This document shows, piece after piece, positions 13,365-24,241 of a DNA stretch of 64,000 nt (the stretch's first letter is position 1; each line of letters opens with the position of its first letter). The notes beneath the pieces are model-generated. The model had not been told where the DNA came from. It did not search any database and saw nothing but the letters and a program-made list of their open reading frames with translations. Position numbers and translations under genes: made by a program. The DNA comes from Amyloporia xantha. Lineage: Eukaryota; Basidiomycota; Agaricomycetes; Polyporales; Adustoporiaceae. The stretch spans positions 682,001 to 746,000 of the forward strand of contig JAYKKR010000011.1 in NCBI GenBank assembly GCA_036971615.1, read 5' to 3'.

Positions 13365-15012
13365 CTACCCACGTACAAAAGGCAGAAACTCCATGAGCGG
13401 TTCCTTGTCATAAGCTTCGAAGCGGATAGACGGAAAATGTGAACCACATCTTGATGACATGAGTCGCTCTTCCATACACTTTGACTTTAGATATCTGATG
13501 ACTACCTGCTCAAACCCGAGCTGCGGTTGTGCGTGAACGAGCGACGTCAATGCTTCATCAACTCCCGGTACAGAATGTATGGCGATGTGGATTTCAGACA
13601 ATCGAGGACAAATAAGTCTGTAGACGCTGGTGTTCGGCATTGATAAGGCTTCAAGGACCCCGCGCAAGCAGCGAGCATCTGCACAGTCCACGTACAAAAT
13701 TTCTAGCATCGGGAGAACTAGCTGGGAGGTACCGGGATGATCTTCCCATTCTGCGAAGGTGTCAGATATCCACAATTCCCGTAGCGACTCCAGAGCCCTG
13801 GGAAGAAATTCCGGCAGCCATGAAAATGCATGCTCGAATATATATTTCACGTATATCCCAGCAGTAGGCCCCGATGCGATAATTTTGGTGCCGCAATATG
13901 TTTCTTCGATGCTCATTCGCGTGACCATTGGGATTGACGGTATCTTTGCGAGTGCGTTCGACAAGTTCTCATCCTCGAAAGGACGGGTCAATTGTACAGA
14001 AGTCTCATGTCCGACTGTGATGTGCGAGAGTAAGGCACAAGCATAGCTCTCCAACGTCACGCTCCGCAGTCTTGGCAGAGAGGTGGCAAGCTTCTCGTCG
14101 ATATGGTCGATCTTGCTACATCCCGAAACTATGAGACTCTCCAGAATGGGACACTGACAAAGTAGAGCGACGATGGATGAGCCTTGGACTTCATATGATA
14201 GATTCTGTAAACTGAGTGTTGTGAGGTAGGGAAAATATCCTTCCGGTATCCATGGAACGCGCGACAGAGAGAGTACTCGGAGGTGGGGGGTTCGATCATT
14301 CCATTCAAAAAACGGATTCGGGGCTTTGGACTCGACACAATGAGCGGTGATGGTGAGATCATGGAGACCTGCACCTAGATACTCGAGGAAACTGCCATGT
14401 TTAGGAGTGAAGAAACGCCATCGCAGAGATCGAATGCGACGGCCCTCCGAACGCAGTAGATCTGCCATGTAATCACTCGGATCCTGCCCTACTGTAACTT
14501 GTAAAGGGATCGCGCCACACCGTTCGAGAAACACATGTGGCCAGCCATGTTTGACGTCAGAGAATGTGTTCCAAAGTATTGGAGTCCCTCGTGCGACAAT
14601 AGACCAATGCCGGCAGATCTGCGTCAGGACCAGGCTGCGGTGAAAGCCGACGCGGGGTTCATCAATGTTCCAGCTGTGGCGGGAAGAAACAAACTCGTCG
14701 AAAATCATCTCTAGGACTTCGACCGGCAGACAATTGATGTGACAACGGGAGTTCCTTTGGGTCCGTATGAAGATGAGGGTGGAAAACAGCTGAATTTCCA
14801 TGTTTTCCAGCTGGACATATATAAGTAAAGTCTTGACAATAGATCAGACTCCACGTACCAGACCTGCGCTATAAAATGGACGTGAGCTTTCACGACGTCA
14901 AGGGATTATACAGACGATAGTACCTCATTGTCGCCACTTCTTCATGCAGTTTCGATATCGCCAGTTTGAACAAGTCCATCGCCGACATGAGCTCCCCAAG
15001 ATCAGCGACCAT
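13365..15012 (-). CDS. F-box protein with LRR-like C-terminal region (unit A)
   Basis: F-box proteins recruit substrates to SCF ubiquitin ligases through Skp1. Exon 1 starts at the ATG at 15010-15012 (MVADLGELMSAMDLFKLAIS) and ends VATM before a GT donor. A short middle exon follows, then the long exon from about 14804: RNSRCHINCLPVEVLEMIFD is the F-box, followed by ICRHWSIVARGTPILWNTFS, typical of Agaricomycete F-box proteins. The remaining ~350 residues form leucine-rich strands (LRVLSLSRVPWIPEGYFPYL, LESLIVSGCSKI). The open frame ends VRG at 13365. The closest relative in the window is 58276-59962. The substrate is unknown. Confidence 0.8.
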
Positions 15013-15987
15013 CTTCTTTATATTCTGTCGTGAAGAGAGGGTTGCCCGACCGGTATGACTACTTGTCATGACCAGTGCTAATTGGTAACTAGGATATATA
15101 TAAGCGAAAGCAAACCGCACCGCTGGCAATCACTGGACGCGATCGGAAATGTATGGGCGTGTTGGTATTCTTATGGTTCACCGAAAAATGCTACGGTTGC
15201 GGTGAAAAACTTGACAAAATCTATAGGACGATGGAAGAGCGAGTACTGAGGATGGACGTTGGCTTCAAGACTATGTACATCGATTCAAGGTGATACTCGA
15301 TGCCTACACAAGCGGCTTACACGCGTTCGCAACGCGTCTGTGGCGTTGAGCGCTAATCGCTAGATGCTCCTTCCACGGTTCCACCGAAACTCAACTCAAG
15401 CCGTACACACTGCTCTTTCTGCGGTGAACTGTACAGTTCAGATATTCGACATTTACCTCTCTAATAATCGAATTAATATGGGCTGTATCTGGTATCGAAA
15501 TTGAAGTGATTTCGTCGTCTGGAATCATCATGATGGCGGTCTACTTGCGGAATATCTCTTCGTCTCCGAGACTATTCTGGCTATCTGTATTTTTGAAACT
15601 ATGCTTAAATGTCGAATGGTCTCTTGATATTTTGAGTCCCATACTTAGGTGAGTGTCATACTTCTCATTGCTTACTGTACCTCTCGGGCGAATACAGAAA
15701 TCATCAACTTAGCATATCTCATTCATTCTAACCACTGTATAAACTGCTGTAGTTCGCAATTTACAAGACCTTCCAGATACTCTCCTCCAAAAAATATCCC
15801 AGCCCCAACCACGCTCGAGAGGGGTTATTCATACGAAACGCGAACGAAGATTACAATCAAGGCAGCGGGCGCCGGACGAAAGTGCGCAGGAACGACTTGA
15901 GATCTGCCTCTCTGCATGGGGACAGCGGTCAACATGTGCTGTTGTCGTGCGGATGAGCAGAAGCGTACTTACCGATGAGCAGGATGC
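15013..15987. other. Spacer between F-box gene and pheromone gene
   Basis: About 975 bp, matched in length by the 990-bp spacer in unit B (59963-60952). It holds the promoter of the F-box gene and the 3' UTR of the pheromone gene. Scattered similarity to unit B is visible, such as tccgagactattct and the segment around 15780-15900. No open frame is supported. Confidence 0.5.
15912..15972 (-). other. Likely 3' UTR intron of pheromone gene A
   Basis: Fifteen bases after the stop codon the transcript strand reads GTAAGTACGC, a strong donor, followed 61 nt on by CATGCAG, with a GTTGACCGC branch-like site between. The same arrangement, with 15 bases from stop to donor, is present in copy B at 60879-60937. 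Confidence 0.5.
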
Positions 15988-16098
15988 TCAAGCAATGGTG
16001 CAGGACGAGTTGGTGCCGCCATTGCCGGTGTCGTAGTTGGCAGGGATCTGCTCGATTTCCTCGGCGGGAATGGGGGTGGCGATGACAAAAGCGTCCAT
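15988..16098 (-). CDS. Lipopeptide mating-pheromone precursor, copy A
   Basis: 36 codons starting MDAFVIATPIPAEEIEQIPA and ending YDTGNGGTNSSCTIA. The C-terminal Cys-Thr-Ile-Ala is a CaaX box for farnesylation, and MDAF plus the short acidic pro-region are typical of Agaricomycete a-factor-like precursors. The mature pheromone would be a roughly 12-15 residue C-terminal peptide with a lipidated Cys; the cleavage site is inferred, possibly near AN/YD. The gene is intronless in its coding part. The near twin at 60953-61063 differs at only a few positions, keeping CTIA. No STE3-like receptor gene is present in this window, so a link to the B mating-type locus is not shown. Confidence 0.85.
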   Translation of the reverse strand: MDAFVIATPIPAEEIEQIPANYDTGNGGTNSSCTIA

Positions 16099-16193
16099 TG
16101 GAAGTGAAGAAGGTGAGTTGAGATGTGAAAGTCTCGAAGGCAGCGGTGGCTCTGAATGACTGAGGCGCTGTCGACTCATTCTGCCCACCATGA

Positions 16194-16202
16194 TACTTAT
16201 AC
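16194..16202 (-). promoter_or_regulatory. TATA-like box of pheromone gene A
   Basis: CGTATAAGTA on the minus strand about 95 bp before the ATG. Copy B has CATAAATAC at the matching place (about 61159-61167). Confidence 0.4.
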
Positions 16203-16379
16203 GTTTTCCACAGTCTCCGCGTCGATGCAAAGACAATAATGAAATCGATACCCTCGGAGTGCCTTGGCAATTTGATTTCATTCGCCGGTGTATATGGATC
16301 TCCTGATTCAGCCCTGCCTCGTAGACACTCGGTTGCGTTGGTGGGCTTTGAGCCATCCTTCATTCCATCAATAACTCTC

Positions 16380-17384
16380 CCTCAGATCTAAAAGCTCCAG
16401 GTTAACCATTTGAAAGACAAACCTAGACCTCACTGCACCGAAGTCGGTATTTGCTCGCATACTCCTCTTGCCGCTTTCCGTTCTCCACTGCGTTTTGCAC
16501 AGGAGTCATTTATTGTTCTACTGGGCCACCGAGTCCCCGAAGGGCAGTCTATCTTGACTGATGCCCTGGTGGCGATTTGGGAGGCCTTAGTGGAGCGATC
16601 TATTTTTCTTGTTCCACGATCGACAGATTATGGCCAATGCGCCTTCCTCACCCGACTCACCCCTGACGATATTTGATCATTCGCTGACTTACATTGGATT
16701 TAGCCTAGATTCAGCGTCAGTCCCAGATCTTCTCCGTTCATACCTATACCATAACTCTAGTGTGGCGCCCCCTCTGTGTCTGTGGTGTCTCCGCGCCAAG
16801 GCCGATCACGCCCCGGGCCCGAGGTGACTACTTCATAGACCAAAGCTCTTATTGGAAGTCTCGAGACAGATGTCTTTTGGTATGGCCTCCATTAATGATG
16901 CAACTCGTGAGTGGAGACAGCAATTATGGGTGGTCGATTTTGCATCCTCTGTCTGTGAGAGCAACCGATTTAGAGATCACCCTCTAGATATTTGTTCGAC
17001 GGTAGAACCGGATCAAGTCTTTGCTTTACTAATGATATGTACAGGTATGTCTCCTTTCGCGGGCAGGAGATGCCAAGTCCGCATTTCCGAAGGCTGCCCC
17101 TATCTTGCAGATTAAGAGGTCGAGACAACTGACCCAATGTCATTTGAAAGTACACGCTAGCGCCAATTTTGCCCAAAATTTGACAGATGCACCCTACCAT
17201 CGAGAGGTCAGGAAAAAAATCTGTCTATATGTTAAACGACTAGGTCGGAATCTCGTCTTGAATCCGCTGTGTACAATTTGACAGTTGCATTATACGAATG
17301 TATCAGCCGTATCCCAATGCTGCGGCCAACAAACGATATCCTCTCTGACATACGTCGCTCTATAATTACGCACTCCATCATCTT
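16380..17384. other. Degenerate region shared with unit B
   Basis: From about 16540 to 16880 the plus strand matches 61490-61860 in patches: gatgccctg, ttccacgatcgacagat, atggc(c/t)aatgcgccttcc, cagatcttctcc, cgcgccaaggccgatca and cccgggcccgag. One translated frame is conserved between the copies (TDAL..I..AL.ERS..L..PRSTD.G) but runs into stops in copy B. It looks like remains of a former gene on the plus strand. I do not recognise it. Confidence 0.45.
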
Positions 17385-19210
17385 TCACTCCGGCAGATCG
17401 AATCCAGCAGCATGAAGCAAAGTTGCGAACTTTCCAACCTATATCAGCATCGACAGGCACGATGGAATCACAGCGCGTACCTGGACCTTCGCAATCGACC
17501 TAATCTGCTCAAAGTCGTATCCGTCCCGGTCGCTCAAGTCGCCTAACCATTAAGTGAGTAATTGGACGATGAAGAGATGTGTTGGGCGCAGGGACTGTGG
17601 TCACTTACCGCTGTTATGATACATGGGGTCGGCGATGGGTCCGGCACGCTCGAAGACCTGTGTGGCAGGGAAGCCTTGTTCGTGGAAGCTCTGCCAGGGA
17701 CACGTCAGCGTTGCGATATCAAGTCCATTGCAGTCAAAGTACACACCTGATGATCACTACAGCATGCCTACGCCGTGCGAGAACCCGTCAGCTTGACAGG
17801 ATGAGCGCATAAGCGTAACCTGACGTACGGGGGTATAGCCAACCATCAACTCGGGGCTATAGATGGCTGACATGTTAGCCACGAGCTGGGTCACCTCGGG
17901 AGTGCCGATCCTGAATAATAAGTATGTGGCGTGTTGGTGACTTGCGGTTGTCACTAGGCGATGGCACGTACAAGTCGGGAAGACCCAGCTGTGCAGGCTC
18001 TCCAGCGGCATGGTACGCAAGCATGTCAGCCTGGATCATGAGCGTCAAATTCGCGTCGGCCGCGCGCAATTCACCTGCATGCGCAATTAGCGTGCATAAA
18101 CGCGTAGCGGCTCAGAGCAGCACTCACGAGCGTAGGCCTTGGAACCAAGCAGGCCCTGTTCCTCCCCAGCGAACGCGCACAGCTGCACGTTCTTGTGGAA
18201 AGAGATGCCTTTGCGGGAAATGGTGCGCGCCATCGCTAGTAGAGCGACCGTGCCGGAGCCGTCATCGTCGCCTCCAGGGGCACGGGTGCTCCCGAACGAT
18301 CCGCGGCTATCGTAGTGAGCGCTCAGAAGGACAGTCTCGGTGGTATCCTCCGTCGCCTCATACGAGCTGGATAGAAATCATCAGCCTCAAACAAATGGTC
18401 GTCCACGATGCCAAGCTTACCAAACGACGTTCGGCGCAAAGCCGTTAAGGAACGGCTTGAGCTCACATGACGCGCCGGTGCTCTCAAACTCGGCCTTCAG
18501 CCATGCAGCGGCATCGAGCGCACCTTGCGAGAACGAATGACGCGACACCAAGCCTGAAGCCGGGTCCTCACCAGTAAGGTAGCGGATATCCTTGCGCATC
18601 AGCGGGATGGACAGGTTCCCGACCACCGATGCGATCACAGGGTCGAATTTGGCCGTGGTGAGCAGACTCCTGACGCGCTCTATCGCGGCGGAGGGGACAG
18701 GCACGTAAGGCACAGGGGACGGGGGGAGAGGGGTGGCCTTCCAGAAGCGCGGCAGGTTGGTGTCCAGTGTGTCAGCGATGTTTCGTGTGACCGAGAGAAC
18801 CAAGTCTGTCGAGGAGACTGCGAGTCCCCAGGTCGGCATGCCTTGGCGGTGATCGTCGACTACCTGCTGCTGCATGCTCCATTCTGCTTCAAAGGCGTGA
18901 TGGTCCTGTTCCAAGCGCGCGAGGAAGTCCGCCATTTCGTCCGTAAACGAGAACGGCTGGACAGACTCGTCGATAGATTCACGCTGCACCCACACGAGCT
19001 GTTCGTCAGGATACCCTTTGAGCGGATAGATAGCGCCCGAGGATAGGAGGTCACCCGACCCGCTGAGACAGTCGTCATCGACGATGAAGGCGCTCTTGTG
19101 CCCGTATTGCCCATAGTAAGACTGGCTCAGACACGATTCCTCTTCAAATAAAGCAGGGTCGTGAGGGGTGACGAGCAGCAAAGCGAGCGGGACGACAGTC
19201 TTTGCGAACA
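17385..19210 (-). CDS. Secreted M28 family zinc peptidase (aminopeptidase), copy 2
   Basis: Paralogue of 10015-11836 with the same exon plan. Begins MFAKTVVPLALLLVTPHDPA (signal peptide-like); an upstream in-frame ATG at 19322 would add 37 residues but hides the signal peptide, so the later start is preferred. First exon shares FEEESCLSQSYYGQYGHKSA, while the middle part diverges (DHRQGMPTWGLAVSST). The conserved M28 core follows: HYDSRGSFGSTRAPGG, the EEQGLLGS region, MIQADMLAY, ACCSDHQ, then DPMYHNSG and the final exon ending FDLPE with TGA at 17385-17387. Both copies look functional; they flank unit A. Confidence 0.85.
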
Positions 19211-19556
19211 TGGTTGTCGTGATGTGAGAAAGGCTGCTATCCTCTGCTATCGCCATCGGCTGCCCGCTTGACAAAGTCAGGGACGACCCAGCCGGCATCA
19301 TCTTCTCTACCGGCTCGATCATTTGACACTTCGGGACTAATAAGGCAGGCGTTTAAGTATCTGCTCTCGTCCGCAGTTCATGGTATAGTACTATTGTCCC
19401 TTTGCAATAAACTCGGTTTCTTTCAGCTTCTGATATAAAGGACAGCTGACTTGAAGTAGTAGAAATTGTAATGGTTGGATGAATATTTGCCGACGTCATG
19501 TCAATATGAGAGCGTCAGAAATTCACTCGTTGGAAACCATCACGTCGACAAGGAAT
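19211..19556. other. Promoter side of M28 copy 2
   Basis: No supported gene. The stretch separates the peptidase from the foldback element. Confidence 0.4.
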
Positions 19557-19558
19557 TA

Positions 19559-20285
19559 CAGCCGTTTGCAGAACATACGGCGCGTGATCGAAATTTCTTT
19601 TTTTGGACAAATATATACATTCTACAGTATATCTGTATTAGCTCAGTCAATACATGTTGGATTGTCTTGAAAATTGGAGCAATGAAATGGCATTGAAAAT
19701 CCAGAGGGGATGGTCAGCTCAGAATTTTAAAATAATAAGTTTGAACACTTCACAAAAAAGGCATCATGTAAACTCAATATATCTGGATTTCTGTGGCTCC
19801 TGGGTCTTTCTGGGATTATCCCTGAATATACATTGTCCATACCACTCATATAAAGGGGACTGCCAATTTATTTTGGCTTTTTGTAGCCTGCCCATATGAC
19901 CTGTGGTTCTTGCACCATTTCATTCCAGATTTCCATCTTTCCAGAAACCAACAGAAATATTGTACACACAAAATAAATTGGCAGTCCCCTTTATATGAGT
20001 GGTATGGACAATATAGATTCAGGGATTATCCCAGAAAGACCCAGGGGCCACAGAAATTCAGATATATTGAGTTTACATGATGCCTTTTTTGTGAAGTGTT
20101 CAAACTTATTATTTTAAAATTCTGAGCTGACCATCCCCTCTGGATTTTCAATGCCATTTCATTGCTCCAATTTTCAAGACAATCCAACATGTATTGACTG
20201 AGCTAATACAGATATACTGTAGAATGTATATATTTGTCCAAAAAAAGAAATTTCGATCACGCGCCGTATGTTCTGCAAACGGCTG
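19559..20285. mobile_element. Foldback element / long-TIR MITE
   Basis: Two inverted arms of 317 bp each (19559-19875 and 19969-20285) surround a 93-bp loop. The termini are CAGCCGTTTGCAG and its complement; both ends are flanked by TA, consistent with a TA target site as in Tc1/mariner/pogo elements. The arms differ at only a few bases (for example ggctcctggg versus ggcccctggg, and a small block near 19830). The same 37-residue chance peptide can be read from both strands, which confirms the symmetry. No transposase is encoded. Confidence 0.9.
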
Positions 20286-20287
20286 TA

Positions 20288-21760
20288 ACATGTCAATACC
20301 TTGCAGAAAGTTCCCCAACCACTTATGTTTTCATAGTCGACGTCCTGACATGTCATGTTGCTAGACAGCACAGCCGAGATTGCAATGACATGATGCATCA
20401 TTGATTCATGAATGCATGAGAAATCGTCGGTATTTGCCTCACCGATAAGATGACGCCGTAGGAGAAATATCTCTGTAAGGAGGAGAAGTATATGGATTTA
20501 AACAAATATCACGTTCGTAAGTAGATTTCGTGTCCATAATTGGTTACCGCAGCCCTGACACCAAGAAAAACAAAACGGGCGCTGAAAACAAACTCGGAGA
20601 CAAATTTACTTGATTCCTGTCAAACTTCGCTGTAACAGTGCATCTGGCCTTATGGTATATTTAACATGCTCCATTCTCATCGGATATCACAGGAACATAG
20701 GTGCTTACCATCATCGAGATAGGTTTAGTGACCATTCTATCAAACCTAGAATGCAGGGAACGAGGTTTTACATAAGGTATGAAGATGGACGAGCGCTGAT
20801 TTAGTCTTATGGCTGCACAATGGCCGCAGATGTATCCAATGTGCTGGCATGGGTGCTCCAGATACATATGTGTCTGATCAATGTCTATTCAGTGGGTGAG
20901 GCTTTGAGGCTGTACTATCACCATGCGTCAACGCTTGTTACATAAATAATACTCCCGAAATTACAGTCAAATATGTATGCAACGATGCATCGCACTTGGA
21001 CACAGTATAACCCTATTCCATTGTGATGCAAACACCCGTTTTCTCTCTTTGAATCCGTCAATAGGGTACCGGTACTGGCCCAACGTCATCTGATAGCAGC
21101 CGTTACTCTCAGCTCCCAATCACGCGGCGTGGAACAGGTCTGCGATACGGCAGTATGCTTGAATAGAGGCCATTTGGAGAGATCACAAGTCCTGCCACGA
21201 TAGAGCCGACATCAAATTCTAGTCAGCGTGAGGATTCCGTTTGCTTCTTCAGTCAAAAAGAAGATGCCAAGGAGAGTCTTGAACCCGTATAGTACTCGCG
21301 ATCGGGTGAGCAGGGTACTTGGCAAATGAATCGAGGCTCCGTCGCGAACGATAACTTGACGGTCTTGACCTGATAGCGGCCATGAAATGGAGAGCGTCGG
21401 GGTTTTCCAAATGCGGTCAACTGTCCCGGTCAATATTGATGGTCACATGATGCACCGCCTCTACCAGGGTCGGGTTTCAGTGTGAGAGAAGCCATGAAGT
21501 TGTCCCACATCAAATTTGTCTTAGACACGCTTGTGGAGAGTCGCCATCCTTACATATACTCGCCATGAGGTCTCAAAGTCTATTCCCTCTTCTCTTCTCT
21601 TGTATCACGCCACAGTTCCGCGGAACTGGCCCACAGTGGTGGCTACTAGTACCATCGTGGTACTGTCCACTCGATAACCCTTCGTAGCCCTCTCCATTCC
21701 TTTGCGGCCCCTCCGCTCTTATATTGCATACGACCTGTCGCCCTTATCTTGACCGACGAA
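20288..21760. other. Long non-coding stretch
   Basis: About 1.5 kb with only short unrelated frames and AT-rich patches. No gene, RNA or repeat is supported apart from the promoter of the next gene near its right end. Confidence 0.4.
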
Positions 21761-24012
21761 ATGTTCTCACTTGCAGGCAAGATATCTATGAGATCAACGG
21801 TATGTTGCAGCTGTCTTGCTTAAGATCTCGCCACTCGGAAATTAATCGTTGTACTTCAATGACTTAAATTATCAGTATGCCAGGATTACCTTGACACGAG
21901 CAGGCTGGATATTTGTTCTTTTGACATGCGCACACTGTTTTGCTCAGGGAGCTATACAAGTTGCACTCTATCTCGGAGATTCCGGCGCATTCTCGCTACT
22001 CTCGGAGATCGTGTACGAGGCTCAGGTTCCCCTGGATGCAGTAGCCTGGTTGCGGCGCAGCGATGGAAATCTTGACTTGCAGCTATGCTCAAAAGTTCCT
22101 CTCGATTCTGAAGGCTCGGCGTCATGCACGACAGTGTTCAATACCGCCGCTTCTGAGAATGTCTCCAATGCGACAGTTACTTCAAGGGCAATAGATCCGG
22201 TAGGTTTGTTAGTGTCTAGTGAATGGATGTGCGTCCATGCTCATGACATAATCAGTCTTTCAGTGATATCACTCCCTTCGTAGGTCCCTTGACCTGCGCC
22301 TTTGTATATCTAAATTCATTCTATCTAGCTTTTAGTACCCCGCTCGCTTGAGACGAAGGAAATCGTGGCCTCAGTGAATGTTACAGGTGGTATCGATGGT
22401 GTCAACTTTACCTATGCCGAGAGTGGGCACGACAGCACCGTATTCCTTAGTGAACAATGTGCTAGAGTGCTAGTATATTCTGGGACAGTGTAAGTGAATA
22501 CCCCGTTCGCTGGATGTTGTATTGAGGGTTAATATATACAGGTTGGGCGCGTATAAATACGAAGATGCGGCACTTCTTGGAGCGCAATTCTGGCTCTTAG
22601 CCGTCTCTTTCATTGCAGTTAGTTCCACCTTCAGAGCGTTGCATCATGATTTTGTTCCTCATCTCATGACGTCAGATCCTCTGCGGCTCTATCCCCCAAA
22701 TGTAAGTTTAATGCCGACATTTGTCACAGCTTTACCTTTACGATTAAGGCTTTGCTTACCAGACTGGCGGTGTCATTCACCCGTGTCGTCGCAACGATGT
22801 GGTCCGCCTATTCCGTTTGGCAAACTAAAAACTATGAAACGATATTCTATCGCTTGATGGTCGCGCCTGGAACACCTTGTCATTTCGACTTTTTCCCTAC
22901 ACTCTTCAAGATGCGAACAGCACTTTCCGTAAATTCCATTCTTCTCGTTTCCAGTTTAATGACATAAGACATATTCTGGCAGATTGCTGACCTCGTATTG
23001 AATCTTACCGCGCTGATGTTCACTGCTTACCTTGGACGAAGTCTCATCAAGACGTTCACCACCTTTACATTTCGACGCGTCGGTCCTCCTCCTGAAGTCG
23101 TACGGATACATAGAGTATGCCTTCTCGCTACTCATATGCACTCTTTTCTCATCTCATTACCGGTTTAAAAGCTTTTCTTGGCGTTCTTCGTCTGTCTGCA
23201 GCTTTCTGTCTTCTTTCTGGTCACGCCGATATGTCTCTGGATCACTTGGCTTCTTCAGGGCATTATTGGACGAATGACGACGCGAACTCCTCTCTACGAC
23301 GGAGTGTTCATCGCCACCATAGCCGTTAGTGTGTTCCATAACCCTCTATGCGACAGTGGCAAATGATGATCATTGTGTTTTATCAGACAATTCTTCCTTG
23401 GATCACGATGGTGTGGACCTCTTTTGACCTCGGATCACCGGACTTGTATCTCACAAACGACGAAATTACCTCAGGGATGGTTCGCTGTCCGCCGGGAGAT
23501 GAAACACACCATGCTTCTCTTCCTTTTCATCTGCTTCTTCTACGTCGCGTGCTGGTCCATCATGTTTGACTCCCAGGTCTACCAGCTCACGTTCGTCCAG
23601 TGGGTCTTCTTCAGCTGTCTGACGGTCGTGTCTTTCATCGTCCTCATCGCCACGGCTGTCTTCGGAGTGCTCTGCCGGCTCAACTTCGGCAAGGGCCTTG
23701 CGCAATATCGTGAGTACCCGATCATACTCCTGGCGGTGCCACTTGACAGGATTGCTGACAATAAATGTGCCGACGAACGTGCTGCCATGCACAGTCCATA
23801 TCGAGGCTGTGCTGGCAGAGGCAGATTTCGCGCCGGAAATCTTCCCGACCACGACATCCATGTCAAGACCTTCAACAACTGGCTCAGATCCAGGTCTGCC
23901 TTCGGCAAATATGTTGAAGCGGGATATCAATTGGGATCCGTTTCATTTAGAAGCCGACACTCCCGTCATCGTCATTGACTTCCAGTCTGAGCCATCCCGT
24001 AAAACTTGCTAA
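21761..24012 (+). CDS. Polytopic membrane protein of an uncharacterised basidiomycete family
   Basis: Starts MFSLAGKISMRST, then a first membrane segment GWIFVLLTCAHCFAQG and a luminal/extracellular loop with several N-x-S/T sites (NVSNATV, NVTGG, NFTY). Further segments include LLGAQFWLLAVSFIAV, LVLNLTALMFTAYLG, LSVFFLVTPICLWITWLL, TMLLFLFICFFYVACW and LTVVSFIVLIATAVFG, about seven in all. Motifs GWFAVRRE (joined across a splice) and VLCRLNFGKGLAQY followed by a cytoplasmic tail ending SEPSRKTC resemble a widespread Agaricomycete family of unknown function. It lacks the pattern of STE3 pheromone receptors. The exon plan is dense with introns of about 50-60 bp; exact borders in the middle are approximate. 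Confidence 0.7.
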
Positions 24013-24241
24013 GTTGTAAGATACCACTGTAGCACTGCTGGATTTGGGTTGGAATATGCAAGCAGTGCTTGCATGTTATGACCTCGGACTTATAGCACAG
24101 CAAAATTCTCATTATGCCCCAGATACCCATGTATCACTACCCAACATGCTCTTCCGGTTGGACATTGAAGTGAGCCTTCATCTCGAAGGCGTGGTCACGG
24201 TCTCAGTTGCAAGGCAGTGAGCCTGGGACAACCACTCTAGA

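Larger units (their letters stand above)
12314..17200. repeat. Unit A of a dispersed duplication: F-box pair + pheromone + debris
   Basis: Order and orientation match 55883-62100: broken left F-box gene, intact right F-box gene, about 980-bp spacer, pheromone gene, then degenerate DNA. Similarity is strongest in the right F-box gene and the pheromone coding region and patchy elsewhere, so the duplication is old. Unit A sits between the two M28 peptidase genes. Confidence 0.75.

Noticed and set aside
21761..24012. STE3-type pheromone receptor
   Set aside because: It has about seven membrane segments and shares the window with pheromone genes, but the long glycosylated loop after segment 1 and the GWFAVRRE and CRLNFGKGL motifs fit a different uncharacterised family.
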